Source: UBA2033 sp035345875 (GTDB lineage Bacteria; Spirochaetota; Leptospiria; Leptospirales; Leptospiraceae). From it: DNA of 64,000 nucleotides. The position numbers and the translations under genes are program-made. Positions 51,638 through 61,353 of the stretch are shown here, one piece after another (position 1 is the stretch's first letter; the number at the start of each line of letters is the position of its first letter). Under the pieces are notes generated by a model. That model was not told the origin of the DNA and ran no database searches. It saw nothing but the letters and a program-made list of their open reading frames with translations. The stretch is from the NCBI GenBank assembly GCA_035345875.1, contig DAORDH010000022.1:1-64000 (forward strand), in the 5' to 3' direction.

Positions 51638-53950
51638 ATGAAAATAGTTCAAGTTTTAATTCTGCTTCTATTTAGTTATTCTAGTCAATATGCCTTTGAT
51701 CGAGTGGACTTACCAACTAAAGGGTCTAGTCATTTAACAGAAAAAATCCATTATTTTGAATCTGATTCAGAGGATCTAATTCCTGAAATAATAAAAGAGA
51801 GTAAATCTTTCCCTTGGCAGAAAAGCAATCTTTCCATTTTAAACTTTGGATTTACAAAAAAAAATATTTATATAGCGCTAAACGTTCGTATTCTAGGGAA
51901 TGAAAACCAATATTTGGTGATTAATACTCCTAGGATTGATCGAATTCTTTTTTATTCCCCAGCCAAAGGAGTTTATCGAGAAAGTAGGGCAGGGATACTC
52001 GATCCTTTATCCGTAAGAGAGTTTTCTCATCGAAATCCAATTTTTTTATTGGAGAAAACACAAGAAGAGGAGACTATCGTATTTTTTCATATCAAATCAG
52101 AGACATCTCTCCAATTTGAATTAATTTCCTATGATCATAAAAGTCTATTAGAAACAACTGCAAGTGAACAAATTTATTTTGGTATTTTTATTGGGGTTGC
52201 GATTCTATCTGTTTTATATGGTCTTATGCTCTTTCATTTGATGAAAGATTTTGCGAATCTGTATTTCTCTATTTATAGTTTATTTAGTTTGATTACTATT
52301 TTGATTTATACGGAATTTGGTTTTCCATATCTATGGGCGAATTATCCATCTTTCAATCATTTTAATTTATTTTCAATTTTGCTATCTGCCATTTTTGGAG
52401 TCTTGTTTTATAGGAATGTTTTAAATATTGATAAAAATAGTCCTGTTTTAAATCGGATTTTTAATTTTAAGCTGATTGTATTGCTAATAACGTTTCCTCT
52501 TCTGTTTTTTATAAAGTTCTCTCTTTCTTTAAAGATAGTTTTATTTGAAATTGTTCTAGTCATGCCAATTATATTAGTTTCTGGATTTAAAATTTCCCTT
52601 TTGAGATATAAGCCTGGGGTTTATGTATTTCTAAGTTCTACATTATGGTATATTGAATTTCTAGTTCGAGTTCTTGAATACAATCAGTTCTTAGCTTTTG
52701 ATTTTAGTTTTTTAGATACACTTTTATTTCGTATTCTAGAAAGAGTAATTCTTTGTATTGCGCTCATGGAGAGAGTGAGAGCAATTAAAAATGAAAAGGA
52801 GCAAATCCAAAAAAGCAAGTTAGAATATGAAATCAGCGTTCAAAAAGAGCTGAGTCTTCTCAATCAAAATATGGAATCTCTCGTAAAAGAAAGAACCTTG
52901 GAATTGGAAAAAGAGAAAGAAGCGGCTTTACATGCAAATTTACTTATGAATAGTTTTGTCACTACTGTTTCGCATGATTTAAAGTCTCCTATTTTAAATA
53001 TTCGTAATTTATTAGATATCATGATTGTAAAAGAAGAAATGGATTGGGAAGAGAGAATTTATTATTTAAAAAATTGTAGAAATGCTCTTACATCTTCTTA
53101 TCAACTAGTTAATAACTTACTCAATGTGGAGAGATTTGAGTCTGGAAATTTAGAAATTACCTATCAATATTTAGATATCAACACAATCTTAAAAGAAACA
53201 ATCCAAGAGCTTGCCTTTATTTTAAATGCAAAGAATATAAAAATCGAATTCCAAGAAAAAGAAGATATGATTATCATTGGAGATAGACAATTAGTCTTGC
53301 AGCTCTTCTTAAATATTCTTTCAAATGCAATAAAATTTTCTCATGAAAATGGTAAGATTCAAATCCTTTCTCAGTTCAATCAAAACTATTACGAGATAAT
53401 TATTTCAGATGAAGGAATTGGGATGAGTCAAGCAGATGTAAGTAGGCTTCAAGGTAATTCGATCTACAGTGAAAAAGGAACAAAAGGAGAGGTAGGTTCT
53501 GGATTTGGATTTGGAATCATAAAAAAGATCGTTAGTCTCCATGATGGTAAAATTCAATTGAAATCAAAAAAAAACATTGGAACAGAGATTCAAATTTCTC
53601 TTCCTTGTCAGGACAAAGTTGCGATTTGTATTTGGGATCTACCGCTTGATTATTCTATTTTAAGAGAGAAGGCAGAATGTAATTCGATTCGACTCTTGAG
53701 AATATTTGATTTAAATAAAGTAACTAAGCTTTTAGAAACAATTTCTCCAGACTTTTTTGTAATTGGTCTTTCTTTTCGTGGATTTGAATCTATATCCAAA
53801 GAACTTTTGAATTTACTGAAATTTTTAGAAAATAAGTCGATGCAGGTTTATCTCGTCAGTTCGAGAGATGTATTTGAAAAAATCAAAGAGCAGAAAAATC
53901 TACTCTTTGTTATAAGTGAAAATAAAAATTTAGAAAACATATTTGTTTAA
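51638..53950 (+). CDS. 7TMR-DISM sensor histidine kinase with C-terminal extension
   Basis: 770 residues. Signal peptide and a 7TMR-DISMED2-type extracellular sensor domain (to about residue 170) precede seven transmembrane helices (about 175-380), a coiled coil, and a HisKA domain with His446 in TTVSHDLKSPILNIRN. The HATPase_c domain follows (NILSNAIKFSHENGKI, DEGIGMSQADV, GFGFGIIKKIV). The last 110 residues (KVAICIWDLPLDYSIL and SPDFFVIGLSFRGFES) look like a receiver-shaped domain without a clear phosphoacceptor. DISM sensors are thought to detect sugars or other small ligands. It follows the NarL-type regulator by one base; there is no ribosome-binding site, so translation is probably coupled. 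It overlaps the convergent YHYH gene by four bases. Confidence 0.9.
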   Translation: MKIVQVLILLLFSYSSQYAFDRVDLPTKGSSHLTEKIHYFESDSEDLIPEIIKESKSFPWQKSNLSILNFGFTKKNIYIALNVRILGNENQYLVINTPRIDRILFYSPAKGVYRESRAGILDPLSVREFSHRNPIFLLEKTQEEETIVFFHIKSETSLQFELISYDHKSLLETTASEQIYFGIFIGVAILSVLYGLMLFHLMKDFANLYFSIYSLFSLITILIYTEFGFPYLWANYPSFNHFNLFSILLSAIFGVLFYRNVLNIDKNSPVLNRIFNFKLIVLLITFPLLFFIKFSLSLKIVLFEIVLVMPIILVSGFKISLLRYKPGVYVFLSSTLWYIEFLVRVLEYNQFLAFDFSFLDTLLFRILERVILCIALMERVRAIKNEKEQIQKSKLEYEISVQKELSLLNQNMESLVKERTLELEKEKEAALHANLLMNSFVTTVSHDLKSPILNIRNLLDIMIVKEEMDWEERIYYLKNCRNALTSSYQLVNNLLNVERFESGNLEITYQYLDINTILKETIQELAFILNAKNIKIEFQEKEDMIIIGDRQLVLQLFLNILSNAIKFSHENGKIQILSQFNQNYYEIIISDEGIGMSQADVSRLQGNSIYSEKGTKGEVGSGFGFGIIKKIVSLHDGKIQLKSKKNIGTEIQISLPCQDKVAICIWDLPLDYSILREKAECNSIRLLRIFDLNKVTKLLETISPDFFVIGLSFRGFESISKELLNLLKFLENKSMQVYLVSSRDVFEKIKEQKNLLFVISENKNLENIFV

Positions 53951-54888
53951 TTAGAGACGGTTCCTTTGTTCCCATAAAAATAGGAACCCATTAAAGTATA
54001 AATGGTAGCAGTGCTGTCATAGGCATAATGATAATGATATGTAGCAGTGCTAAAATGAGTTGTCTTTGCTGTATGGCCATGTAAAGAATCTAAGTCTGTT
54101 GGAGTAAAATCATCAGACGTTGAGCTAGTTGCATTATCGCATTTTTGCCCATAGATTGCATAACCATCTAATGAAATTCCTATGAGAGTAGAGTTATTAC
54201 AAGAAGCACTGTTACTGACTAACGTTGTATTATCACAAACTTTAGGAACAGCCGCATGATGGTGATACATTCCAGTTCCTTCTGGGTGACCTGAGAAAGA
54301 ATCAAATGACACAGCTTCTTTTGCAAGTGTATCTGGTGGAGCAGCAGCATTATTATAAATTGCAAGTCCATTGACTGTCATTCCAATGGAAACTAAACCA
54401 CCTTGTGTGCTATCTGTTCCTGTTCCTTTCGTTGGAGTGGATGGAATGGTGTAAACTAGCTTTTGACTTGCAATGGTGCTTGGATTCCCAGCCGTAGCAG
54501 AATCATACAAAGGAGAAGTAGAACCAAAATAATAGGATTTGTGGTTTGGTATGTTTTGTGATTTGAAAACGTATTTACCATTTGAATCGATATAGCCAAC
54601 AGCGCATTTAAAGTTATTTTTGATCCAAGAAGGAAGAGAACTATCCATACAAGTTGCAACTCCGCTTACACACCCAGTCGAGTTATCGATAGTCGCGGTG
54701 CTATTTGTGACGGAGGTTCCAGTTGATGTGGAGGAAGAACAGCTTGTAGATCCAGTTGTTCTGGTTGCTAGATAGGCTGCGGATGCGTATTGTGCTGATT
54801 TATTATTATCATTATTTCCACCTACTAGATTGTTGCAGGTTTGTAAAAATGGAATTAGTAAGCTAATTCCTATCAGTGTATATTTCAT
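53947..54888 (-). CDS. YHYH-domain lipoprotein
   Basis: 313 residues. Lipobox FLQTC (cysteine at 18), then an Asn/Ser/Thr-rich spacer. The YHYH domain is recognised by GGLVSIGMTVNGLAIYNNAAAPPDTLAKEAVSFDSFSGHPEGTGMYHHHAAV, the SLDGYAIYG strand, and LHGHTAKTTHFSTATYHYHYAYDST. Histidine-rich patterns of this kind suggest metal binding. Good AAGGAG site. It faces the histidine kinase, overlapping its end by four bases, but need not be functionally linked. Function unknown; YHYH proteins occur in many aquatic bacteria. Confidence 0.85.
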   Translation of the reverse strand: MKYTLIGISLLIPFLQTCNNLVGGNNDNNKSAQYASAAYLATRTTGSTSCSSSTSTGTSVTNSTATIDNSTGCVSGVATCMDSSLPSWIKNNFKCAVGYIDSNGKYVFKSQNIPNHKSYYFGSTSPLYDSATAGNPSTIASQKLVYTIPSTPTKGTGTDSTQGGLVSIGMTVNGLAIYNNAAAPPDTLAKEAVSFDSFSGHPEGTGMYHHHAAVPKVCDNTTLVSNSASCNNSTLIGISLDGYAIYGQKCDNATSSTSDDFTPTDLDSLHGHTAKTTHFSTATYHYHYAYDSTATIYTLMGSYFYGNKGTVSN

Positions 54889-55034
54889 GAAATACTCCTT
54901 ATACCGAATATGATTTTGAGAAAATTTTTCATATTGGATTCCTTACTATAAGAGGATAGAAGCAGTAATACAATTCATTTTGTAAAAAGGAAGTGCTTGG
55001 ACGTTTAGTACTTTTACGAACTTTTGTTTCCAAT

Positions 55035-55316
55035 CTAGAATCTAGGGAGTATATCTGAGTAGATTCCTCGATTCAAATGGGTAAAACACAAACTCTCCGC
55101 AGATGAAACCTTAGGAGGCTTCTTCTTATTTAGAGGATTGGATTTGAAAAGACATGAGAATTCTTTGCAGATACAAGATTTCGTCTGACTCATTAGGACT
55201 GATTTGTTTTGAAATAAACCAGAAATCAAAAAATGGATCAACTGATAAATTCCATTCTGTATTTCTATCCATTCACAATAGAAATAAAGAGATAAAAAAA
55301 CCAAGAAGGCTTTCAT
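55035..55316 (-). CDS. Small secreted cysteine-containing protein, unknown
   Basis: 93 residues. N-terminal MKAFLVFLSLYFYCEWIEIQNGIYQLIHFLISGLFQNKSVLMSQTKSCICKEFSCLFKS is hydrophobic with a signal-like start, and the CxC...C pattern (SCICKEFSC) suggests a disulfide or metal site. The tail is Pro/Lys-rich (NKKKPPKVSSAES). AAAGAGA lies six bases before the ATG. A frame of similar length on the other strand at 55154-55348 is treated as a shadow. No neighbour gives a role. Confidence 0.5.
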   Translation of the reverse strand: MKAFLVFLSLYFYCEWIEIQNGIYQLIHFLISGLFQNKSVLMSQTKSCICKEFSCLFKSNPLNKKKPPKVSSAESLCFTHLNRGIYSDILPRF

Positions 55317-55497
55317 CGAAATCTCTTTTTTTAGATCTGTTTTTATAGCCTTGGTCTTGGTTGATGCACAACCCCATTCTAAGTTCTGCTAAAAATCATA
55401 GTATTAAAAAGGGAATCGAGTAGACAAATAGATGCTTTACCTGAAATGTTCCTATCATAGTTATTTTTTTAAATTCCTAAATAAAGAGAGACCCTAA
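55317..55497. other. Upstream region of the carboxylase operon
   Basis: Contains the promoter region of the two carboxylase genes. GAGAG is found about eight bases before the ATG 55498. No operator-like palindrome was recognised. Confidence 0.35.
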
Positions 55498-57153
55498 ATG
55501 GACAGTAAACACATATCCTTTGACAATCCATTGGCACATTTGAACGAACCAGCTCCAATTCCAACGAAGACTGGTATATACGAAGAAGCCCTGAAAATGG
55601 GAGAAGAATTAATCAAAAAGCCACTCGCTGGTGGTGGAACCGATCGAATCCTTGTGCAACATTCCAAAGACAGAATGACAGTCTGGGAAAGAATTAAAGT
55701 TCTAACTGATAAAGAGCCAACCATCTTTTATCAAAACTGGGGAGCCAATTTAGATGGTGCTTCTCTTGTTACTGGAATTTTAAACATTGGTGGAAGAGAT
55801 GTTGCTATCTATGGACATGATTTCACATTACGCGCTGGATCAATGGATGCGACTAACGGTAGTAAGTTAGCAAGACTCATCTATATGGCAGGCGAGCATG
55901 GAATTCCGCTTATCGGTATGAATGATTCTGCTGGTGCTTTCGTTCCTGCTGGAGTGGGTGGACTAGACGGTTATAGTGAAGCCTTCACAGCACTTCGAAA
56001 AATTTCTGGTAAAGTTCCAAGTGTGATGCTCATGTTTGGGTTTAATGCGGGTGGTGGTTCTTATCTTCCACGTCAGGGATCTTTTATGATTCAGTGTGAT
56101 AACACATTCTTTGGACTCACAGGTCCTGGAGTTGTGAAATCAGTGTTAGGCGAAGATATTTCTGCAGAAGATTTAGGTGGACCAAAAGTGCATGGTCAAA
56201 GTGGAGTTGTGGATTTAGTAACTCCAGATGAATATGGTTCTTTGAAAACTGCACTTCGTCTACTTTCTTATCTACCGGATAACAATGGAGTAAACGCTCC
56301 TTTCTTTCCAACCTCTGATCCACTTGATCGTTTTACTTATGAAGAAGATATCTTATTTAAAAAGACATTCAATTCCCCGACTGGAATGAACACTCCATTT
56401 GATATCACTTTATATATGCAACAAATCTGTGACCATGGTTCTTACTTTGAAGTGCAACCGCAAAGAGCTAGAAACTTAATCACTGCATTTGGAAGAATTG
56501 GTGGTCATGTGGTAGCATTCCTTGCCAATAACTCAGCCGTTAGTTCCGGACAGATTGATATTGGAGCCGCAAGAAAAGGAACTCGTTTTGTTCGTTTTGC
56601 AAATCTTTACAATATTCCAATGATCTTTTTAGAAGATACAACTGGATTCTTACCTGGTAGAGAGCAAGAAGCAGGTGGTATTGTGCTCGAAGGTAGAAAG
56701 CTACTCGATTCTATCATTGATCTTCGCACTCCACGGATAACATTAATTATCCGCAATGCGTTTGGTGGTGCGTATGCTACTTTCAATTCTTATTTCACAG
56801 GAGCAGACGTTGTGTATACATTGCCGACTGCTCGTATTGCTGTGATGGGTCCTGCGGGTAAAGACTATGTTTACAAAGATGAAATTTCTAAAATAAACAA
56901 GGCTTATGCAGAGGCAATCAAGAAGGGTGGGGCAGAAGATGAAGCTAAGAAAGTGAGAGATGCAGAACTTGCTAAGCTTTCTCAGCTCTATGAAAAAGAA
57001 TTAATGAATCCAAAAGAAGCTCTTTCTCTTGGTTCTGTTTCGAGTGTCGTTATTCCTGGAACAAGTAGAAAAGTTTTAGGAAATTCTTTGAATTATTTAA
57101 TGAGTCGTTATAAAGCATCTCCAATGGGTGGTGTGCAAAGGGAGTTTGAATAA
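55498..57153 (+). CDS. Acyl-CoA carboxylase, carboxyltransferase (beta) subunit
   Basis: 551 residues, a fused carboxyltransferase with N- and C-halves of the crotonase-like fold. Motifs: GGGTDRILVQHSKDRMTVWERIKVLTDKEPTIFYQNWG near 40, DSAGAFVPAGVGGLDGYSEAF near 142, and in the second half LANNSAVSSGQIDIGAARKGTRFVRFANLYNIPMIFLEDTTGFLPGREQEAGGIVLEG and RNAFGGAYATFNSY. It transfers carboxyl groups from biotin to an acyl-CoA such as propionyl-, methylcrotonyl- or acetyl-CoA; the sequence does not settle which. It overlaps the alpha subunit by one base (TAATG). Confidence 0.9.
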   Translation: MDSKHISFDNPLAHLNEPAPIPTKTGIYEEALKMGEELIKKPLAGGGTDRILVQHSKDRMTVWERIKVLTDKEPTIFYQNWGANLDGASLVTGILNIGGRDVAIYGHDFTLRAGSMDATNGSKLARLIYMAGEHGIPLIGMNDSAGAFVPAGVGGLDGYSEAFTALRKISGKVPSVMLMFGFNAGGGSYLPRQGSFMIQCDNTFFGLTGPGVVKSVLGEDISAEDLGGPKVHGQSGVVDLVTPDEYGSLKTALRLLSYLPDNNGVNAPFFPTSDPLDRFTYEEDILFKKTFNSPTGMNTPFDITLYMQQICDHGSYFEVQPQRARNLITAFGRIGGHVVAFLANNSAVSSGQIDIGAARKGTRFVRFANLYNIPMIFLEDTTGFLPGREQEAGGIVLEGRKLLDSIIDLRTPRITLIIRNAFGGAYATFNSYFTGADVVYTLPTARIAVMGPAGKDYVYKDEISKINKAYAEAIKKGGAEDEAKKVRDAELAKLSQLYEKELMNPKEALSLGSVSSVVIPGTSRKVLGNSLNYLMSRYKASPMGGVQREFE

Positions 57154-59912
57154 TGTTTGATGTAACAGGAAATAAAATGAAATTTCACGAATCCTCTTCC
57201 GAGTGGATTCGTTCTTTTGATCTAAGTGGGATCAAATGTCTTATCGTATGTCGTGGTCCGGTTCGTAAAGAAGCAATGGATGTATTTGATGAAATCGGAA
57301 TTAAAGAATATGGAATTCTACTTTCAGAAAAAGATAGCGTTGTTTATCCAATGGCATATGCACCCGAGCTTAGAAACTTTCGATTTATCAACAACATTCA
57401 TAGAATCTCTGATTATATGGGAGCTGGGAAAGAAGAGAAAGATAGAATTATCAAGCAAATCATAAACATTGCGGTTACCAACAATTATACTCACATCTTT
57501 GCTGGATATGGGTTCATGGCAGAAGACGCTGAGTTTATCGAAGCAATTGAAAATTCAGGCGTTAAATTTATGGGTCCTGCTTCTAGCGTTGCAAAGCAAG
57601 CAGGAGCAAAGGATGCTGCAAAGATCATCGCTCGTAAATTAGGAGTATCTGTAACACCTGGGATTGATAATATCACAGCTCTTACACTTCTTAGAAAAGT
57701 GGGTGGAAAAGATGGACTTGCAAAGATTGCAAAAGAGAACTATTTAAATTTTTCTTATGACAATAATCTTTCTGAGTCTGAAAATGCAGATAAACTCTTG
57801 CAACTATCGTATGATTCTCATATTGATATCATCACAATTGAAGACCTACAAAAAGAAGCAGAAATCGAATCAGAAGTAATTTGGAAACAATATCCAAACA
57901 ACCGTATTCGTTTTAAATACATCGGCGGTGGTGGTGGAAAGGGACAGCGTGTTATCAAAGGCAAAGAGGAAGTAAAAGCAGCTGTTATGGAAATTCTAGC
58001 AGAATCCAAAGTAACAGGTGTTGGTTCTAACAGAAACTTCTTGATTGAGTTAAACATTGAAAACACTCGTCACAATGAGATCCAATTGATTGGAAACGGT
58101 GAATGGTCGTTAGCCCTTGGAGGAAGAGACTGTTCTTTACAAATGCACGAGCAAAAACTTTTAGAGATTTCTAATACAAGAGAAATGCTAGAACAAGAAA
58201 TTGCTTCTTCTAAAGATCCAAAAAGAGCTGAAACTCTAAAAGGAGATCTAAAAGTTCTCACAGAAATGGAAGAGCAATCGGAAAGATTTGGAGCCGCAGT
58301 AAAACTAGACAGTGTTTCTACTTTTGAATCGATTGTAGAAGGAACCAATCACTTCTTTATGGAAATGAATACTCGTATTCAAGTAGAGCATAGAGTAACA
58401 GAGATGGCTTATAAATTAAAATTTACAAATCCATCCAATCCAAATGAATTTTTCATTGTAGAGAGTTTAATCGAAGCAATGGCAATGCTTTCTGTGCATG
58501 GCAAAAGAGTTCCTAAGCCACAAAGAATTTTAAGAAATGTTTCTGGGGCAGAAGTGCGAATCAATGCAACTAACCAAGCACTCCAACCACACGCAGGTGG
58601 TCTCATTCAAAACTGGTCTAAACCCAGTGAGTTTGAAATTAGAGATGACCAAGGGATTGGAATTCGAAACCCAGATACAGGAGCCTTTATCCACTATCGT
58701 CTTGCAGGAGCTTATGATTCAAACGTAGCCCTTCTTGTGAGCTATGGAAATAGTCGTAAAGAAAATTTAGAGAGACTCCGCCATATCATTAAAATTACTG
58801 AGATGAGAGGAAATGACTTACAAACCAATATGCCAGTTCACTATGGACTGATCAATTGGATTTTAGGTCATGATGTGATGTTTAAGCCAAACACAAAATT
58901 CATGCTCTCATATCTTGCGGCTGTCGGTTCTCTTGCTTCTTTCTTAAGAGACATTGACCTAGAAATTCTCTGGACAGAAACAGTGAAGAAAACTTCCAAA
59001 GAAGACCCAGCTCTTGGTAAAGCTCTTGCTAAGAAGGTAACACTGATTACCCGCCCGATTAAACTATTATTTAATAGTCCACATTTACTCGCGGGATGTA
59101 TTGGTTTCAATCGCCATAGATCTTGGAAGATTGTAGATGGAAAACCAGAATTTACTCGAAATCCACTTGAAATTCTAAAAGAACTTTATGAATACTTAGA
59201 TCTAGAAAGATCAGAAGGCAAAGCTCCTTGCGATGAAATTTGGGATCATGATGAAGAAATTTTAGAAACTGGTCTTGCATTTTATAGAGATTTACAAAAG
59301 ATTTCTGGCAAAAACGAGCCGTATTCTTTCTTTGATGACGCACTTAGAAACAATAAAAATCCTGCACCGGATAAGATACCGGCTGACGTTTGGGAAAAGT
59401 GTATGGGATCTCATGCAGCATTCCAAGTTGGTCTCGATCTAATTAAGATCATTCCAAAAGTAGGAAGAGCATCTGGATTCTTTGAAATTAGAATGAATGA
59501 ATCTACACTGGAAGCAGAGATTCCTGAAAAATTCACAAACGCAGAAAGTGTAACTAAACTTGTGAAGTTTTTAGCTCCACCTCCAAAAGCGAAGTCAGAC
59601 GAGATCATAGCTCCAATGGGTGGAATGTTCTATGCGAGAGAGGCTCCAAACATGCCTCCTATGATTAAAGTAGGAGATCATTTCAATGCAGGTCAGCCAC
59701 TCTTTATCATCGAGGTAATGAAGATGTTTAATAAGATTGTTGCGCCATTCAGTGGAACAATCACAAAAAGCTTCATGGAAGACGCAGATGGAAAGATCAT
59801 TCAAAAAGGACAGCCAATCTTTAAGGTGCAGCCAGATGAAGTGATTGTAGAAGAAACAGAAGAGCAAATCTACAATCGCAAGAAAAAAGCAACTTTAGAG
59901 CTAATGGCTTAG
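57153..59912 (+). CDS. Acyl-CoA carboxylase, biotin carboxylase/biotin carrier (alpha) subunit
   Basis: 919 residues, clearly longer than typical alpha subunits of about 650-700. An N-terminal biotin carboxylase domain contains the ATP-grasp glycine loop RFKYIGGGGGKGQRV near residue 260 and EMNTRIQVEHRVTEMA near 410. The C-terminal biotinyl domain has the attachment motif PLFIIEVMKMFNK with the biotin lysine at about residue 857. Extra material includes a stretch of about 70 residues between the early ATP-grasp part and the Gly loop (about 180-250) and a long helical linker (about 610-800). It works with the beta subunit immediately upstream. The substrate is unassigned. A repeat copy and then a TPR gene follow. 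Confidence 0.88.
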   Translation: MFDVTGNKMKFHESSSEWIRSFDLSGIKCLIVCRGPVRKEAMDVFDEIGIKEYGILLSEKDSVVYPMAYAPELRNFRFINNIHRISDYMGAGKEEKDRIIKQIINIAVTNNYTHIFAGYGFMAEDAEFIEAIENSGVKFMGPASSVAKQAGAKDAAKIIARKLGVSVTPGIDNITALTLLRKVGGKDGLAKIAKENYLNFSYDNNLSESENADKLLQLSYDSHIDIITIEDLQKEAEIESEVIWKQYPNNRIRFKYIGGGGGKGQRVIKGKEEVKAAVMEILAESKVTGVGSNRNFLIELNIENTRHNEIQLIGNGEWSLALGGRDCSLQMHEQKLLEISNTREMLEQEIASSKDPKRAETLKGDLKVLTEMEEQSERFGAAVKLDSVSTFESIVEGTNHFFMEMNTRIQVEHRVTEMAYKLKFTNPSNPNEFFIVESLIEAMAMLSVHGKRVPKPQRILRNVSGAEVRINATNQALQPHAGGLIQNWSKPSEFEIRDDQGIGIRNPDTGAFIHYRLAGAYDSNVALLVSYGNSRKENLERLRHIIKITEMRGNDLQTNMPVHYGLINWILGHDVMFKPNTKFMLSYLAAVGSLASFLRDIDLEILWTETVKKTSKEDPALGKALAKKVTLITRPIKLLFNSPHLLAGCIGFNRHRSWKIVDGKPEFTRNPLEILKELYEYLDLERSEGKAPCDEIWDHDEEILETGLAFYRDLQKISGKNEPYSFFDDALRNNKNPAPDKIPADVWEKCMGSHAAFQVGLDLIKIIPKVGRASGFFEIRMNESTLEAEIPEKFTNAESVTKLVKFLAPPPKAKSDEIIAPMGGMFYAREAPNMPPMIKVGDHFNAGQPLFIIEVMKMFNKIVAPFSGTITKSFMEDADGKIIQKGQPIFKVQPDEVIVEETEEQIYNRKKKATLELMA

Positions 59913-59930
59913 GGTAGTTAAGAACGAAGA

Positions 59931-60022
59931 AAAAAGATTACCACAGATAAACACCGATAAAGGATCGATACAGTCTATCGTTTTTTTATCGGTCAGTTAT
60001 CGGTGACCTCGGTGGTAATTTC
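59931..60022. repeat. Family B (ACCGATAA) palindromic repeat, copy 4
   Basis: Left half GATTACCACAGATAAACACC followed by GATAAAGG, and right half TTATCGGTCAGTTATCGGTG followed by ACCTCGGTGGTAA. The two halves are inverted and could fold into one hairpin. It begins about 20 bases after the carboxylase stop. Confidence 0.75.
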
Positions 60023-60097
60023 TGTCTGATTTATTGACATCGCCTCTATCGCTAACTCTTGTAACAATCAAATCAAATCCCAAAAAGGAAAATTACT

Positions 60098-61153
60098 ATG
60101 AAAAAAATTATCTCTATTTTTTTATTTGCAATCGCATATTCACAATTAGCCGCTCAAGCGGTAAAGAAAGACTATCTTTCTTATAATTGGGTAAAGTATT
60201 TTTATTCTAAACAATGGAATGCGTATGGGGAAGAAGTGACCAAGCAAAAACAAGAAGCAGAGAAGTTAAATGCAGAAGGTTTTAAATTGTATAAAGCTAA
60301 AAAAGATGCAGAGGCAATCAAGAAATACGAAGGAGCAATTGATCTTTTTCCAAGTGGAGAGATTTATTATAATTATGGAAATAGTCTTTCGAATGTAAAA
60401 CGCTTAGAAGATTCTGTTAAAGCCTATGAGATTGCTCTCAAATTAGATACTCCTCGTCCTGAGCTTGCTCTTTACAATATTGCTTGTAGTTATAGTAGAT
60501 TAGATAAAGCGGATAACGCTTATAAATACTTAGGAAGTGCAGTCCAGAGAGGATACAATGCATTTGAATACATCAAAAAAGATCCTGACATGGCGAACTT
60601 AAGAAAACAAGCTGACTGGGAAACAAAACTAAAAGCAATCAAAGCGAATGCAAATTATGATGAATCAGCCCTCAATGGAAAAATTACAGAAGAAGGTCCA
60701 AGGCAGCCTGAATATTTTTATCTATGTAAATCTGGAATTGCTTTGACTGTCGGCGGGGATCAACTCAATTGTGAGGGAAAAGGATTTGATCGAGGAAAGT
60801 GGAAACTAGTAAACGGAGATGTTAAAATCACTTTCTCTGAAACATGTAATCCTGAATATGTAGCCACAGAAGCAGAGAGAAAAAAAAGAGAAACAGAACC
60901 ACAATACGAAGGTCAATGCCCTGTGGGCAAACCGAAGTTTGCCGCTTGCAAGAAAGTTGATTCCAAAGAATACTACTCAAACCGCAGTTTTACAAGAGAG
61001 GACATTCGACCAATGCTTCTTCCTACATCTGATGATCCTGCTGGTATGGTTGGGATGCCACTTTTATTTTCTAAATTTAAAAATGGACAAGAACCAAAGC
61101 AATGCGATCCAAATTTTAAAGTAAAAGAATTAAAGGATTATAAAGTAGAGTAG
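60098..61153 (+). CDS. Secreted TPR-repeat protein
   Basis: 351 residues. Signal peptide IISIFLFAIAYSQLAAQ. Residues about 45-165 form TPR units: EAEKLNAEGFKLYKAKKDAEAIKKYEGAIDLFPSGEIYYNYGNSLSNVKRLEDSVKAYEIALKLDTPRPELALYNIACSYSRLDKADNAYKYLGSAV. The C-terminal 170 residues are a separate, unidentified domain with seven or so cysteines (YLCKSGIALTVGGDQLNCEGKG, FSETCNPEY, EGQCPVGKP, AACKKVDS, KQCDPNF). A periplasmic adaptor is the simplest guess. AAGGA supports the ATG. A repeat copy precedes and another follows the gene. Confidence 0.82.
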   Translation: MKKIISIFLFAIAYSQLAAQAVKKDYLSYNWVKYFYSKQWNAYGEEVTKQKQEAEKLNAEGFKLYKAKKDAEAIKKYEGAIDLFPSGEIYYNYGNSLSNVKRLEDSVKAYEIALKLDTPRPELALYNIACSYSRLDKADNAYKYLGSAVQRGYNAFEYIKKDPDMANLRKQADWETKLKAIKANANYDESALNGKITEEGPRQPEYFYLCKSGIALTVGGDQLNCEGKGFDRGKWKLVNGDVKITFSETCNPEYVATEAERKKRETEPQYEGQCPVGKPKFAACKKVDSKEYYSNRSFTREDIRPMLLPTSDDPAGMVGMPLLFSKFKNGQEPKQCDPNFKVKELKDYKVE

Positions 61154-61199
61154 GCTTCGGAGATTTGAAAAGATTTATTTAATGCCAGTTCGACGTAAC

Positions 61200-61303
61200 A
61201 GAAAAATTAAAAGATTACCGCCGATACTAAATAGGATAATTTAAAATTATCCATCGTTTCTTCATCGTTTATTTATCGGTGCCCTCGGTGGTAATCAGTT
61301 GAA
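61200..61303. repeat. Family B (ACCGATAA) palindromic repeat, copy 5
   Basis: Left: ATTAAAAGATTACCGCCGATAC. Right: TTATTTATCGGTGCCCTCGG followed by TGGTAATCAGTTG. The left flank AAATTAAAAGATTACC matches copy 2, and the right flank GGTAATCAGTTG matches the copies at 35.1 and 62.2 kb. Confidence 0.75.
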
Positions 61304-61353
61304 AATGGAAGTGAATCTAGAATCGGGTATATATTTGTTCTGTAGATTAGTCT

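Noticed and set aside
55154..55348. 64-residue plus-strand frame overlapping the small Cys protein
   Set aside because: No signal or family pattern, opposite strand to a better-supported frame.
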